Assembly (NCBI RefSeq): GCF_032854445.1
Contig: NC_088300.1
Coordinates: 5,642,001-5,706,000, forward strand
Direction of reading: 5' to 3'
Source: Liolophura sinensis
Taxonomy: Eukaryota; Mollusca; Polyplacophora; Chitonida; Chitonidae
DNA length: 64,000 bases
Part shown: positions 23,401-29,728 of the stretch, piece by piece
Layout: each line of letters starts with the position of its first letter
How positions within the stretch are numbered: position 1 is the stretch's first letter
Notes under the pieces: generated by a model
The model's input: only the letters and a program-made list of their open reading frames with translations
Databases searched by the model: none
What the model was told of the DNA's origin: nothing
Position numbers and translations under genes: made by a program

Positions 23401-26400
23401 GGGGCTAACTCATTATACTTTATAGGTCTTACACAGGTTGATTGATTTGTAAAGTAGCAAATGTTGTTGTAAGTGTTGAAGTGTGTTACCAAATTCGACG
23501 TAAAGTCAGTTTCATATTTGTGTCAGCCATTATACTGTAAATGACCAATATTAAGAACACATCAGTTCCCATATGGGCTGTGGGAATCTTTAAACCAGGT
23601 TGTAAGTGTTCCTGCTGGCTAAATTCCTACAAGGTTCATTGAATTGAATAAGGTGCTTGGTGAGGTTTCCTCCCAATCTTTGATCGGCTTTCTCCTGATA
23701 ACTGGGTGTAGAGAACTAAAACAGGTACTTGGTTAGGTTTCCTCCAAGCTTTGATAAGCTTCCTCCTGGTAACTGGGTGTAGGGAACTAAAACAGGTGCT
23801 TGGTTAGGTTTCCTTCAAGCTTTGATCAGCTTCCTCATGATAACTGTGTGTAGGGAACTGATTCATGTGCTTGGTTAGGTTTCCTTCAAGCTTTGATCAG
23901 CTTCCTTCTGATAACTGAGTGCAGGGAACTGAAACAGGCTCTTGATGAGGTTTCCTTTAAGGTTTGATCAGCTTCCTTCTGAAAACTGGGTGTAGGGAAC
24001 TGAAACAGGCTCTTGATGAGGTTTCCTCTAAGCTTTGATCAGCTTCCTCCTGATAACTGGGTGTAGGGAACTGAAACAGGTGCTTGGTTAGGTTTCCTCC
24101 AAACTTTGATCAGCTTCCTCCTGATAACTGGGAACAGGAAATTGAAACAGGCTCTTCGTGAGGTTTCCTCTAAGCTTTGATTAGCTTCATCCTAATAACT
24201 GGGTGTAGGAAACTGAATCAGGCTCTTGGTGAGGTTTCTCCCAGTTTCCTCCCATCATAATGCTGGCTGGCGTCTCATAAGTAAAATATTTTTGAATACA
24301 GCATAAACTTCCAATGAAATTCAAAATATTAAAAGACTATTTCAGTAGTCAGTGTAAACCACATTATAAATAAATATGGTGAATGTTTTTCACCTGCACA
24401 TGTCTTTCTCTTGGACAGATCATCTACTACATGTTTGCAGTTGTTGGCATGGAGATTTACCAAGGGAAGATTGAGTATTTTGAAAACAGTTACAATACGT
24501 CTTATCTACCCGATTCCAAGAAATTTTGTGGAGCAGAATCTCTTAAGGACAGTGATTTCTTCAGATTCCGCTACTGTAGTAACAACTTCAATAACATTCT
24601 GAAGGCGTTTGTGGTCCTCTTTGAGCTGACAGTAGTCAACCAGTGGCATGGTATCCTTTTATTGTTAACTGGCATATACTGTTACCTTCATTGCTGTTAA
24701 TTTTCAACTAACACCATAACTGCAAACTCAGATGAACAAAAATGACATCCTTTGTGCTTACCATGTAGTGATGTATGCTCACCATATAATCATGTGCTCA
24801 CCATATAATCATGTGCTTACTGTGTAATTGTGTGCTCATTATGCAGTCATGTGCTCACTGTGTAATCATGTGCTCACTATGTAATCATGTGCTCATTATG
24901 CAATCATGTAATCGTGTGCTCACTGTGTAATTATGTGTTCACTATGTAATCATGTGCTCATTATGCAATCATGTGCTCACCATGTAATCATGTGCTCACT
25001 ATGTAATCATGTGGTCCCTGTGCAATCATGTGCTCACCATGTAATCATGTGCTCAATACACATTCCTGTACTCAGCATATAATCATGGGCTACTTTTCCT
25101 TATCCTGATCCAGTGTTATCTTCGGGGTTTGTGATAGTGACTCATAAAGCTGCCAGGCTCTACTTCTTCCTCTTCCATTTGTGCACTGTTGTCATTGTTC
25201 TCAAGTAAGTGAACAACAAATGTTTTAACTCAATTATATTCTCTTATGTGGAGTTGTTTCTCTGGATTTTCGAAAGTTTGATATCATTATAGCCTTTAAT
25301 TGATCTACATGTATGTGACTGTAATGGGTATGTTTATTGATTGCTGTCATATGACATGAATTGATGAGTCAATATTTACACCCTCTTTATAACTGACTCA
25401 TAAAGCTGCCAGGCTCTACTTCTTCCTCTTCCATTTGTGCACTGTTGTCATTGTTCTCAAGTAAGTGAACAACAAATGTTTTAACTCAATTATATTCTCT
25501 TATGTGGAGTTGTTTCTCTGGATTTTGATGACCTTACCATCACACATTGTACCTTTGCATACATGATTTTTCTTATTTCTTATACACAGACAAGGCAAAA
25601 TTTGCATGAACACAGTGCATATGTAAATGACTGCCACAGTAATGTACACATGTTCCACTAATATCTCCTATCTTTAAATGCAAATCTTAATATTAATTGA
25701 CCAAAAGGCATAATATACACCAAAGTATTAAGAAGGTCCTCCAATGCCTATTTTCTCTTTCAGTATATTTGTGGCCTTTATTCTGGAGGCGTTCATCTTG
25801 GAGTACTCTTTGTCAAGAGCCGGGCATCTGGAGTCAGTTGTGGAATCCAAGATTAAGGAAATGGGACTTGGAATTGGAGCGTATGTATTGATGTAGTAGC
25901 CCCTGTTCATTGATTATAGAATGCAGATGTACAGTGGCTAAAGATATTGTTAGACTTTGTTACGGTATGTCTGTATTAGGAAGGTTCAGCACTTCAGTGG
26001 AAGTATAAGGTACTCGTATCCTGTTGTATTAAGGATTCATCTTTATATGTTTTTGTACTGTTCACCAAGTGTTATGTAATGGCAGGAGGAGGTGGCTACT
26101 GACTAATATCATTTAATAATGTGTGACCTTACATAGCTTGGGATGCTTTGTGCCTTCTGCTGCACACATTTGTATACAAAAGTATTCATCCATGTCAGAA
26201 AGGGTCCACCTAGTCTCATGAAGAGTGGGAGGTTGTACAGACCTAACCTTGATGTAAAGGATGTCATTTAAGCCTAAGGATCTGTTGATCTTTGTGTGGA
26301 ACTATCAGTACTCACCCATCCCTTTAGAAGGTTTTCCATATCTGGAGGCTCATGTATCTGAAACTGGTCACTCAGCTTGTAGAATGTACCCTAGCCTGAT

Positions 26401-29400
26401 CATGTGGATCTGTTATGGCTCCTTGACCTGCAGATGACCACCAAGGTCAGTTGATGTCAGTAGAAATCTTTATGGGCTTGTTAAGACATTTGAAAGATTT
26501 CAAGGCCAAAGAGGATCGCCCAGATCTGTTAATGTTGATTTGGATGTAAAGTGTCATCCAGGTCTGTGGAATATCACCCGGATCTGTTAATGCTCATATG
26601 GATGTAAAGTGTCATCCAGGTCTGTGGAATATCACCCAGATCTGTTAATGTTCATATGGATGTAAAGTGTCATCCAGATCTGTAGAAGATCACCCAGATC
26701 TGTGATTGTTCATATGGATGATAATATCAGTAGAATATCACCCAGATCTGTTAATGTTCATATGGATGTAAAGTGTCATCCAGGCCTGTAGAAGATCACC
26801 CGGATCTGTTAATGTTCATATAGACGTGAAGTGTCATCCAGGTCTGTAGAAGATCACCCAGATCTGTTAATGTTCATATGGATGTAAAGTGTCATCCAGG
26901 CCTGTAGAAGATCACCCGGATCTGTTAATGTTCATATAGACGTGAAGTGTCATCCAGGTCTGTAGAAGATCACCCAGATCTGTTAATGTTCATATGGATG
27001 TGAATATCAGTAGAATATCACCCAGATCTGTGATTGTTCATATGGATGATAATATCAGTAGAATATCACCCAGATGTGTTAATGTTCATATGGACGTGAA
27101 GTGTCATCCAGGCCTGTAGAAGATCACCCAGATCTGTTAATGTTCATATGGATGTAAAGTGTCATCCAGGTCTGTGGAATATCACCCAGATCTGTTAATG
27201 TTCATATGGATGTAAAGTGTCATCCAGGTCTGTGGAATATCACCCAGATCTGTTAATGTTCATATGGATGTAAAGTGTCATCCAGGCCTGTAGAAGATCA
27301 CCCAGATCTGTTAATGTTCATATGAATGTAAAGTGTCATCCAGATCTGTAGAAGATCACCCAGATCTGTGGTTGTTTATATAAATGTGAAGTGTCATCCA
27401 GGTCTGTAGAAGATCACCCAGATCTGTTAATGTTCATATGAATGTAAAGTGTCATCCAGATCTGTAGAAGATCACCCAGATCTGTGGTTGTTTATATAAA
27501 TGTGAAGTGTCATCCAGGCCTGTAGAAGATCACCCAGATCTGTGGTTGTTTATATAAATGTGAAGTGTCATCCAGGTCTGTAGATAACCCAGATCTGTTA
27601 ATGTGTAAAGGTCACCCAGATCTGGAGATGTTTATGCAGATCTGAAAAGGTTCACCCAGACTTGTAGGAGATCACCCATATCTGTGTTCATTTAGATATG
27701 TAAAGGCTGATCAACTAGAGGGTAACATGGACCTAAAAGGGATTATCTATGCCTTTAGAAAATCTTCCATGGTGATCCGTCTGTAAGTTCATTTGGCTCT
27801 GTACAGCTTTATCCAGGATATAGGCTTACCAAGGTCTTTAGAAGGCCATCCAGATTTGTGGCTGTTCTGGTGTGGATCTTTGAAGTCTCAACCAGGCCTG
27901 TTGAAGTCACATCCAGGCCTGTTGAAGTCTCATCCAAGCCTGTTGAAGCCTTGTCAGATCTGTGGATGTTGATACAGACCTTGAGGACTCATCCAGACAT
28001 GCAGAAGATGTCCATTCGAATATGCAAAGGCTTATCCGAGTGTGAGTTAGTCACAAATAGAGGCTAAATTTAAACTCATTTAGGATTCATGATAAAGGCC
28101 TTTTTTTGCCAACATAATATTGAGCTGGTCAGCATTTGATGCCAATGGACCAGATAATGATGACCTATAACTCATGAAAAAGTCATTATTGGCTTTGCTT
28201 TCACAGTAAACCAAAAGGTCCGTTTGCTCCGAAGCCTGATAGGATGGATTTAGTAGATAATGAAGAAAACACTGACCAAACTGACCACGCTGATCACGCA
28301 GAAGACTCAGACAATGACAGTCTGCCTGATATCTCCAAGGAAAAAGGATTCCGCTTCCATTTGAAAAAGAAAAGTAAGTGTTAAGAAAGAAAGGCCTGTA
28401 TGTCATGAATAACATGCATTATTGCAGTATCTTTGCAGTTTAAACTGCTTTCATGGACATTTTCTCTTAAAATGCCATTAATTGATAAAGACACATTTTA
28501 TCCTCTGTGGAGTAAAGAAAGAGAAATTATGGTGAAGAAGTGTTAGATTAAAAAGGCAGAAGTTTGTGGTTAGCTCTGTTTGAAACCTGCCATCATAAAT
28601 CAGGGTAATATTGTGTATTGTGTAAAATTGCACGTCTTAACTTTTCTCATGTAAGAAAAGATCTGAAACTTCTTAATTTGTCCACCAAGCAAAAATTATT
28701 TTCTTTTTCTTTTCAGACTTTTTATGCTCTCTAGGCAAACAAATTGAAAAAGATGTATACAATTTTGTATTTTCTTGTCTGCAGGTTACAATACTTAAAC
28801 ATTTTTATCACATTGACATATTATACTGTAGGAATTGTATGTCAAGATGTCTTTTTCATCAGTAATGATGTCGTAACGAGTCTGATGTCATGCAAGGATT
28901 TCTGTAACTGTTACTTTGTAACTGCTTTGGTCAGTTTCTGGCTTCAATGGCAGCACATTGAAAATCAGCTGTTTTAACAATGTGAACTACACTGTAAATC
29001 ATAAATCACTGAGATTTCACTGGGATGCAGGTTCATGTGGTGATAATCTACTTCCACTTTAAACTTGTGCTGAGTAGATCAGATTTCTGGTGGCTAAACC
29101 AACCAACTGAAAAGGGCAAGTTAAAGTTTCACACATACAAGCTGTTAAATATGATGAAATTGTGCGTGTCACACACACTTTTTGTTAGATCTGTAGGAGG
29201 AAAAATCTGTTACACAAGAGAATGTCCAAAAAACATTTTTAACTGCGAAAGTTTGATATCATTATAGCCTTTAATTGATCTACATGTATGTGACTGTAAT
29301 GGGTATGTTTATTGATTGCTGTCATATGACATGAATTGATGAGTCAATATTTACACCCTCTTTATAACTGTTTATTAGGGACAGCATCCATGGTGCAGGC

Positions 29401-29728
29401 AGACCACTTGGATTCCTCAACAGTAAGGGAACATGTTTAATTATTGACATGCTGGCTTGGGAATTTCGTCAGGACTGGTGTCATGGTTTCTTCGAACTCA
29501 TTCGAACCTTTGTCATTTAAGTGAAATAGTTTGAAGAATGGTATGAAATATATTTACAACACCATTTGTTTTATTTATGTCTCAGGTCGCAAGAAGGTTG
29601 AGGTTTTACTACAGCACATGTTTGAGGGTGAGATTGATCCAGAGGATGAAGGCGATGAAGACACTCTGGAATATCTGCTGAAACAGGAGTACAGACCTCG
29701 CAGACTGACCCTCGATGTCGTCTCTTAA
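5132..29728 (+). CDS. TPCN3: Two-pore channel 3 (TPC3-type two-domain voltage-gated cation channel), 19 coding exons, 867 aa
   Basis: Nineteen exons join to 2604 nt in one frame, with GT-AG introns at all 18 junctions. TPCs are dimeric cation channels with two six-helix domains per subunit. The N-terminus (1-106) is polar. Domain I S1-S6 spans about 140-370, with filter I TTANNPDVM at 325-333. An EF-hand-like linker spans about 376-490. Domain II S1-S6 spans about 491-745, with IIS4 charges R582, R585 and K588, and filter II VVNQW at 690-694. A NTS sequon (644-646) lies in the IIS5-pore turret. The C-terminus carries an acidic stretch and KKVEVLLQHMFEGE. The segments VYVIICLYIFMSIVLAVIYN and VTHKAARLYFFLFHL resemble vertebrate and urchin TPC3 more than TPC1 or TPC2. 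TPC3 is known as a voltage-gated, Na-permeable channel often found at the plasma membrane; that role here is inferred. Introns are unusually rich in minisatellites. Confidence 0.9.
5577..5594 (+). repeat. (GT)n microsatellite in TPCN3 intron 1
   Basis: About nine GT dinucleotides followed by a T-rich tract. Confidence 0.9.
5753..5835 (+). CDS. TPCN3: TPCN3 exon 2
   Basis: Acceptor TTTTACAG, donor GTATGA. It encodes ELLIAATVVLDAKKGRN.. and a basic stretch ending GKYVR, just before IS1. Exit phase 2. Confidence 0.85.
6183..6303 (+). CDS. TPCN3: TPCN3 exon 3 (IS1)
   Basis: It encodes AYLLYQKWYLVYALYFVIAV followed by NLCLALFEKP..APYW: helix IS1 and the short S1-S2 loop. Exit phase 0 at donor GTGAGT. 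Confidence 0.88.
6909..7037 (+). CDS. TPCN3: TPCN3 exon 4 (IS2)
   Basis: It encodes ATMIIEVACLGFFIFRTAHA.. with helix IS2 and the S2-S3 loop. It is exactly 43 codons between TTTCATAG and GTAAGT. Confidence 0.87.
7172..7310 (-). mobile_element. Degenerate SINE-1 fragment in TPCN3 intron 4
   Basis: TTTATTTATTTCAGTGGTGT is followed by matches to the SINE-1 body (CACTTACATGAAAG, then ACCTGCAGGAAATC). It is strongly diverged, so an old copy. Confidence 0.5.
7814..7936 (+). CDS. TPCN3: TPCN3 exon 5 (IS3-IS4)
   Basis: It encodes LTLIDIICYIAWFNVG..RFSRPIRPLFIIN..DGRQ: IS3 and a weakly charged IS4, as usual for TPC domain I. Forty-one codons. Confidence 0.88.
8401..8519 (+). CDS. TPCN3: TPCN3 exon 6 (IS4-S5 linker, IS5)
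   Basis: It encodes IRRAFRNIRRTIPEIANVLL followed by a Leu/Phe-rich helix IS5. The basic linker IRRAFRNIRR lies where mammalian TPCs bind phosphoinositides (family knowledge). Exit phase 2. Confidence 0.88.
8656..8985 (-). mobile_element. SINE-2 copy in TPCN3 intron 6, minus orientation
   Basis: GTGAGTGACTGAGTGCTTGG (tail complement) leads into the same body as at 1659-2018, ending near GATTGACCCTGGATCTTC and GAAGCAGACGCT. The tRNA-like head is slightly shortened. Confidence 0.85.
9347..9451 (+). CDS. TPCN3: TPCN3 exon 7 (pore loop I, filter I)
   Basis: It encodes YPNGRPYFKNYLDSMWDMY.. then ILVTTANNPDVM. Filter I residues T326-A327-N328 match the TPC consensus TAN. Confidence 0.92.
9956..10082 (+). 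CDS. TPCN3: TPCN3 exon 8 (IS6)
   Basis: It encodes MPAYDLNNWYAIFFIVYVII.. and CLYIFMSIVLAVIYNNY: helix IS6 and the gate region. It exits in phase 0 at donor GTATGT; the 22-bp array starts about 50 nt further on. Confidence 0.92.
10130..11640 (+). repeat. Minisatellite array R1, ~22-bp pyrimidine-rich unit (TPCN3 intron 8)
   Basis: The unit is about TACACCTCTCCCTCTTTACA plus TG, repeated with variation for about 1.5 kb (roughly 65-70 units). The plus strand is strongly C/T-rich. The array starts about 50 nt after the exon 8 donor. Because 22 is not a multiple of 3 and no frame contains a stop, all three plus frames stay open and translate as an imperfect 22-residue period; this is not a gene. 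Confidence 0.9.
12127..12328 (+). CDS. TPCN3: TPCN3 exon 9 (inter-domain EF-hand linker, part 1)
   Basis: It begins NEVKISVYNKRRKLAQAFHI.. and ends DLLLKVLDTNGDLTIG, with D-x-N-G-D resembling an EF-hand loop. Exit phase 1. The last 18-20 nt and the donor GTAATA are the seed of the 54-bp intronic array. Confidence 0.9.
12311..13796 (+). repeat. Minisatellite array R2, 54-bp unit seeded on the exon 9 end and 5' splice site
   Basis: The consensus contains ATGGAGATTTGACCATAG, then TTAACATTACCCATTATCAT, then CAGTGCTAAATCACAT. About 28 units. The first unit is the true exon 9 3' end (ATGGAGATTTGACCATAG) plus its donor. From about 12.58 to 13.10 kb, copies with TT and CT after ATAG alternate, a 108-bp higher-order repeat. 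As 54 is divisible by 3, the minus strand has a 410-codon open frame with an 18-residue period; this is a by-product of the array. Confidence 0.92.
14746..14890 (+). CDS. TPCN3: TPCN3 exon 10 (EF-hand linker, part 2)
   Basis: It encodes KNEFLTLADLLQLPVTEVKD.. ending MIVRHR, the helical end of the inter-domain linker leading to IIS1. Exit phase 2 at donor GTCTGA, a non-consensus but GT donor. Confidence 0.87.
15914..16837 (+). mobile_element. Decayed Tc1/mariner element in TPCN3 intron 10
   Basis: Imperfect terminal inverted repeats ACTGAACAAAAATATAAACG (left) and the complement of TAAACTGAACAAAAATATAA (right) flank a ~0.92-kb body at TA-rich sites. Inside, a plus-strand frame encodes ERIEVLDWPAYSPDLSP, the Tc1-type DDE transposase block, preceded in another frame by HHDNACPQ, matching the DNAxxH region. 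Stops and frame changes interrupt it, so it is inactive. Confidence 0.85.
16360..16587 (+). pseudogene. Tc1-type transposase fragment
   Basis: The frame encodes RIEVLDWPAYSPDLSPIL before diverging into CVCRRYPVSG. Tc1 transposases have DWPxxSPDLxPIE at the third catalytic block. The expected Glu after SPILD-type sequence is not seen, and there is no full-length frame. It lies inside the Tc1/mariner element. Confidence 0.75.
17064..17228 (+). CDS. TPCN3: TPCN3 exon 11 (IIS1-IIS2)
   Basis: It encodes CFRYFFDFMIFVNAFCIGFS.. and DWFFLIIFTTEIILKLYTFG, the first two helices of domain II. Exit phase 2. Confidence 0.9.
17470..17534 (+). CDS. TPCN3: TPCN3 exon 12 (IIS3)
   Basis: It encodes FDFFVIGTALIASIVEAIIG, helix IIS3. 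It is 65 nt long and exits in phase 1 at donor GTATGT. Confidence 0.88.
17973..18054 (+). CDS. TPCN3: TPCN3 exon 13 (IIS4 voltage sensor)
   Basis: It encodes DNEEFSTLDPLLVLRVMRLI followed by KIFGSIQ, helix IIS4 with R582, R585 and K588 spaced by three. Exit phase 2 at CAGAG|GTACTG. The last ~26 nt of the exon and its donor are copied about 48 times downstream as a 56-bp array. Confidence 0.9.
18029..20745 (+). repeat. Minisatellite array R3, 56-bp unit seeded on the exon 13 end and 5' splice site
   Basis: The unit is ACCAAGATATTTGGGAGCAT, then TCAGAGGTACCGTACACATT, then ATCTTACACACAGTTT, about 48 copies over 2.7 kb. The first copy is the real exon 13 end (ATATTTGGGAGCATTCAGAG) with donor GTACTG. 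Nearly every downstream copy keeps AG|GTAC, and each also carries ACACAG before TTTACC. All three plus frames are open over long stretches because 56 is not a multiple of 3. A short SINE-2 tail interrupts the array at about 19945-20013. Confidence 0.93.
19945..20013 (-). mobile_element. 5'-truncated SINE-2 tail inside array R3
   Basis: GTCATTGTATGACTGAAAAA leads to TGACTCACTCACTCAC, the SINE-2 3' end and tail. It lies between two partial units that both carry CAAGATATTT, which may be a target-site duplication or just the array sequence. By the tail it reads in plus orientation; the strand given here is uncertain. Confidence 0.65.
22010..22079 (+). CDS. TPCN3: TPCN3 exon 14 (IIS4-S5 linker)
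   Basis: It encodes FKVIILTIVNIGPSILSFGG then VIF. It is a 70-nt exon between TTTGCTTCAG and GTAAGA, entering in phase 2 and leaving in phase 0. INIGP/FGG-type linkers are typical of TPCs. Confidence 0.9.
22460..22612 (+). mobile_element. SINE-1 3' fragment in TPCN3 intron 14
   Basis: It contains ACAGATGGTTGTGGCTTTTC, CCACCATAATGCTGGCCACC and GTATAAGTGAAATATTCTTG, then ends CAATCAAACAAATGCGTAAA, in the order of the SINE-1 body and tail. The tRNA-like head is missing. Confidence 0.82.
23645..24240 (+). repeat. Minisatellite array R4, ~71-bp unit (TPCN3 intron 14)
   Basis: About eight units carry GGTTTCCTCCAAGCTTTGAT, CAGCTTCCTCCTGATAACTG and GGTGTAGGGAACTGAAACAG. The array runs directly into a SINE-1 remnant with TTTCTCCCAGTTTCCTCCC, and the unit's GGTTTCCTCC matches the same SINE motif, so it probably grew from a SINE. 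Confidence 0.85.
24230..24318 (+). mobile_element. SINE-1 3' fragment abutting array R4
   Basis: AGTTTCCTCCCATCATAATG, then TCATAAGTAAAATATTTTTG and CCAATGAAATTC match the SINE-1 3' body and tail in order. Confidence 0.7.
24419..24650 (+). CDS. TPCN3: TPCN3 exon 15 (IIS5, turret, start of pore II)
   Basis: It encodes IIYYMFAVVGMEIYQGKIEY.. with the turret, a NTS sequon, then NNFNNILKAFVVLFELTVVN and QWH. The second filter reads V691-N692-Q693, where mammalian TPC1 and TPC2 have VNN. Exit phase 1. Confidence 0.92.
24765..25085 (+). repeat. Minisatellite array R5, ~19-bp unit (TPCN3 intron 15)
   Basis: The unit CATGTGCTCACTATGTAAT is repeated about 16 times with variation, starting about 115 nt after the exon 15 donor and ending about 30 nt before the exon 16 acceptor. 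Confidence 0.88.
25114..25204 (+). CDS. TPCN3: TPCN3 exon 16 (pore II to IIS6)
   Basis: It encodes VLSSGFVIVTHKAARLYFFL then FHLCTVVIVL, with acceptor CAG at 25111-25113 and donor GTAAGT at 25205. The last 67 nt and the donor are repeated perfectly at 25394-25526, but that copy lacks the acceptor and the first 24 nt, so 25114-25204 is the functional copy. Confidence 0.9.
25138..25526 (+). repeat. Perfect 133-bp duplication of the exon 16 end and donor around a 123-bp templated spacer
   Basis: Bases 25138-25270 and 25394-25526 read identical. They hold the last 67 nt of exon 16, the GTAAGT donor and 66 nt of intron. The spacer 25271-25393 is identical to 29246-29368, extending to 29370 through a shared TG. 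Confidence 0.92.
25764..25880 (+). CDS. TPCN3: TPCN3 exon 17 (IIS6 end)
   Basis: It encodes IFVAFILEAFILEYSLSRAG.. to KEMGLGIG, the end of IIS6 and the start of the cytosolic C-terminus. Acceptor CTTTCAG, exit phase 2 at donor GTATGT. Confidence 0.9.
26460..27680 (+). repeat. Minisatellite array R6, ~58-bp unit (TPCN3 intron 17)
   Basis: The unit contains GATCTGTTAATGTTCATATG, GATGTAAAGTGTCATCCAGG and TCTGTAGAAGATCACCCA, about 20 copies with variants that lack the middle block. Degenerate relatives (CATCCAGGCCTGTTGAAGTC and similar) extend on both sides, from about 26200 to about 28060. Confidence 0.88.
28207..28373 (+). CDS. TPCN3: TPCN3 exon 18 (acidic C-terminal segment)
   Basis: It encodes KPKGPFAPKPDRMDLVDNEE.. 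with a run of Asp, Glu and His, then DISKEKGFRFHLKKK. No membrane helix; cytosolic. Exit phase 1 at donor GTAAGT. Confidence 0.85.
29246..29370 (+). repeat. Source-like copy of the exon 16 duplication spacer (TPCN3 intron 18)
   Basis: It starts CGAAAGTTTGATATCATTAT and ends CCCTCTTTATAACTG, identical as read to 25271-25395 and in the same orientation, 3975 bp away. Confidence 0.92.
29586..29728 (+). CDS. TPCN3: TPCN3 exon 19 (C-terminus and stop)
   Basis: It encodes RKKVEVLLQHMFEGEIDPED.. and ends RPRRLTLDVVS with TAA at 29726-29728. The short amphipathic C-terminal segment resembles that of TPC2 and TPC3. Confidence 0.9.

Noticed and set aside
25394-25460. A second alternative exon 16 of TPCN3
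   Set aside because: The copy lacks the acceptor and the first 24 nt of the exon; no AG with a pyrimidine tract sits at its left edge, so it is treated as a duplicated fragment.
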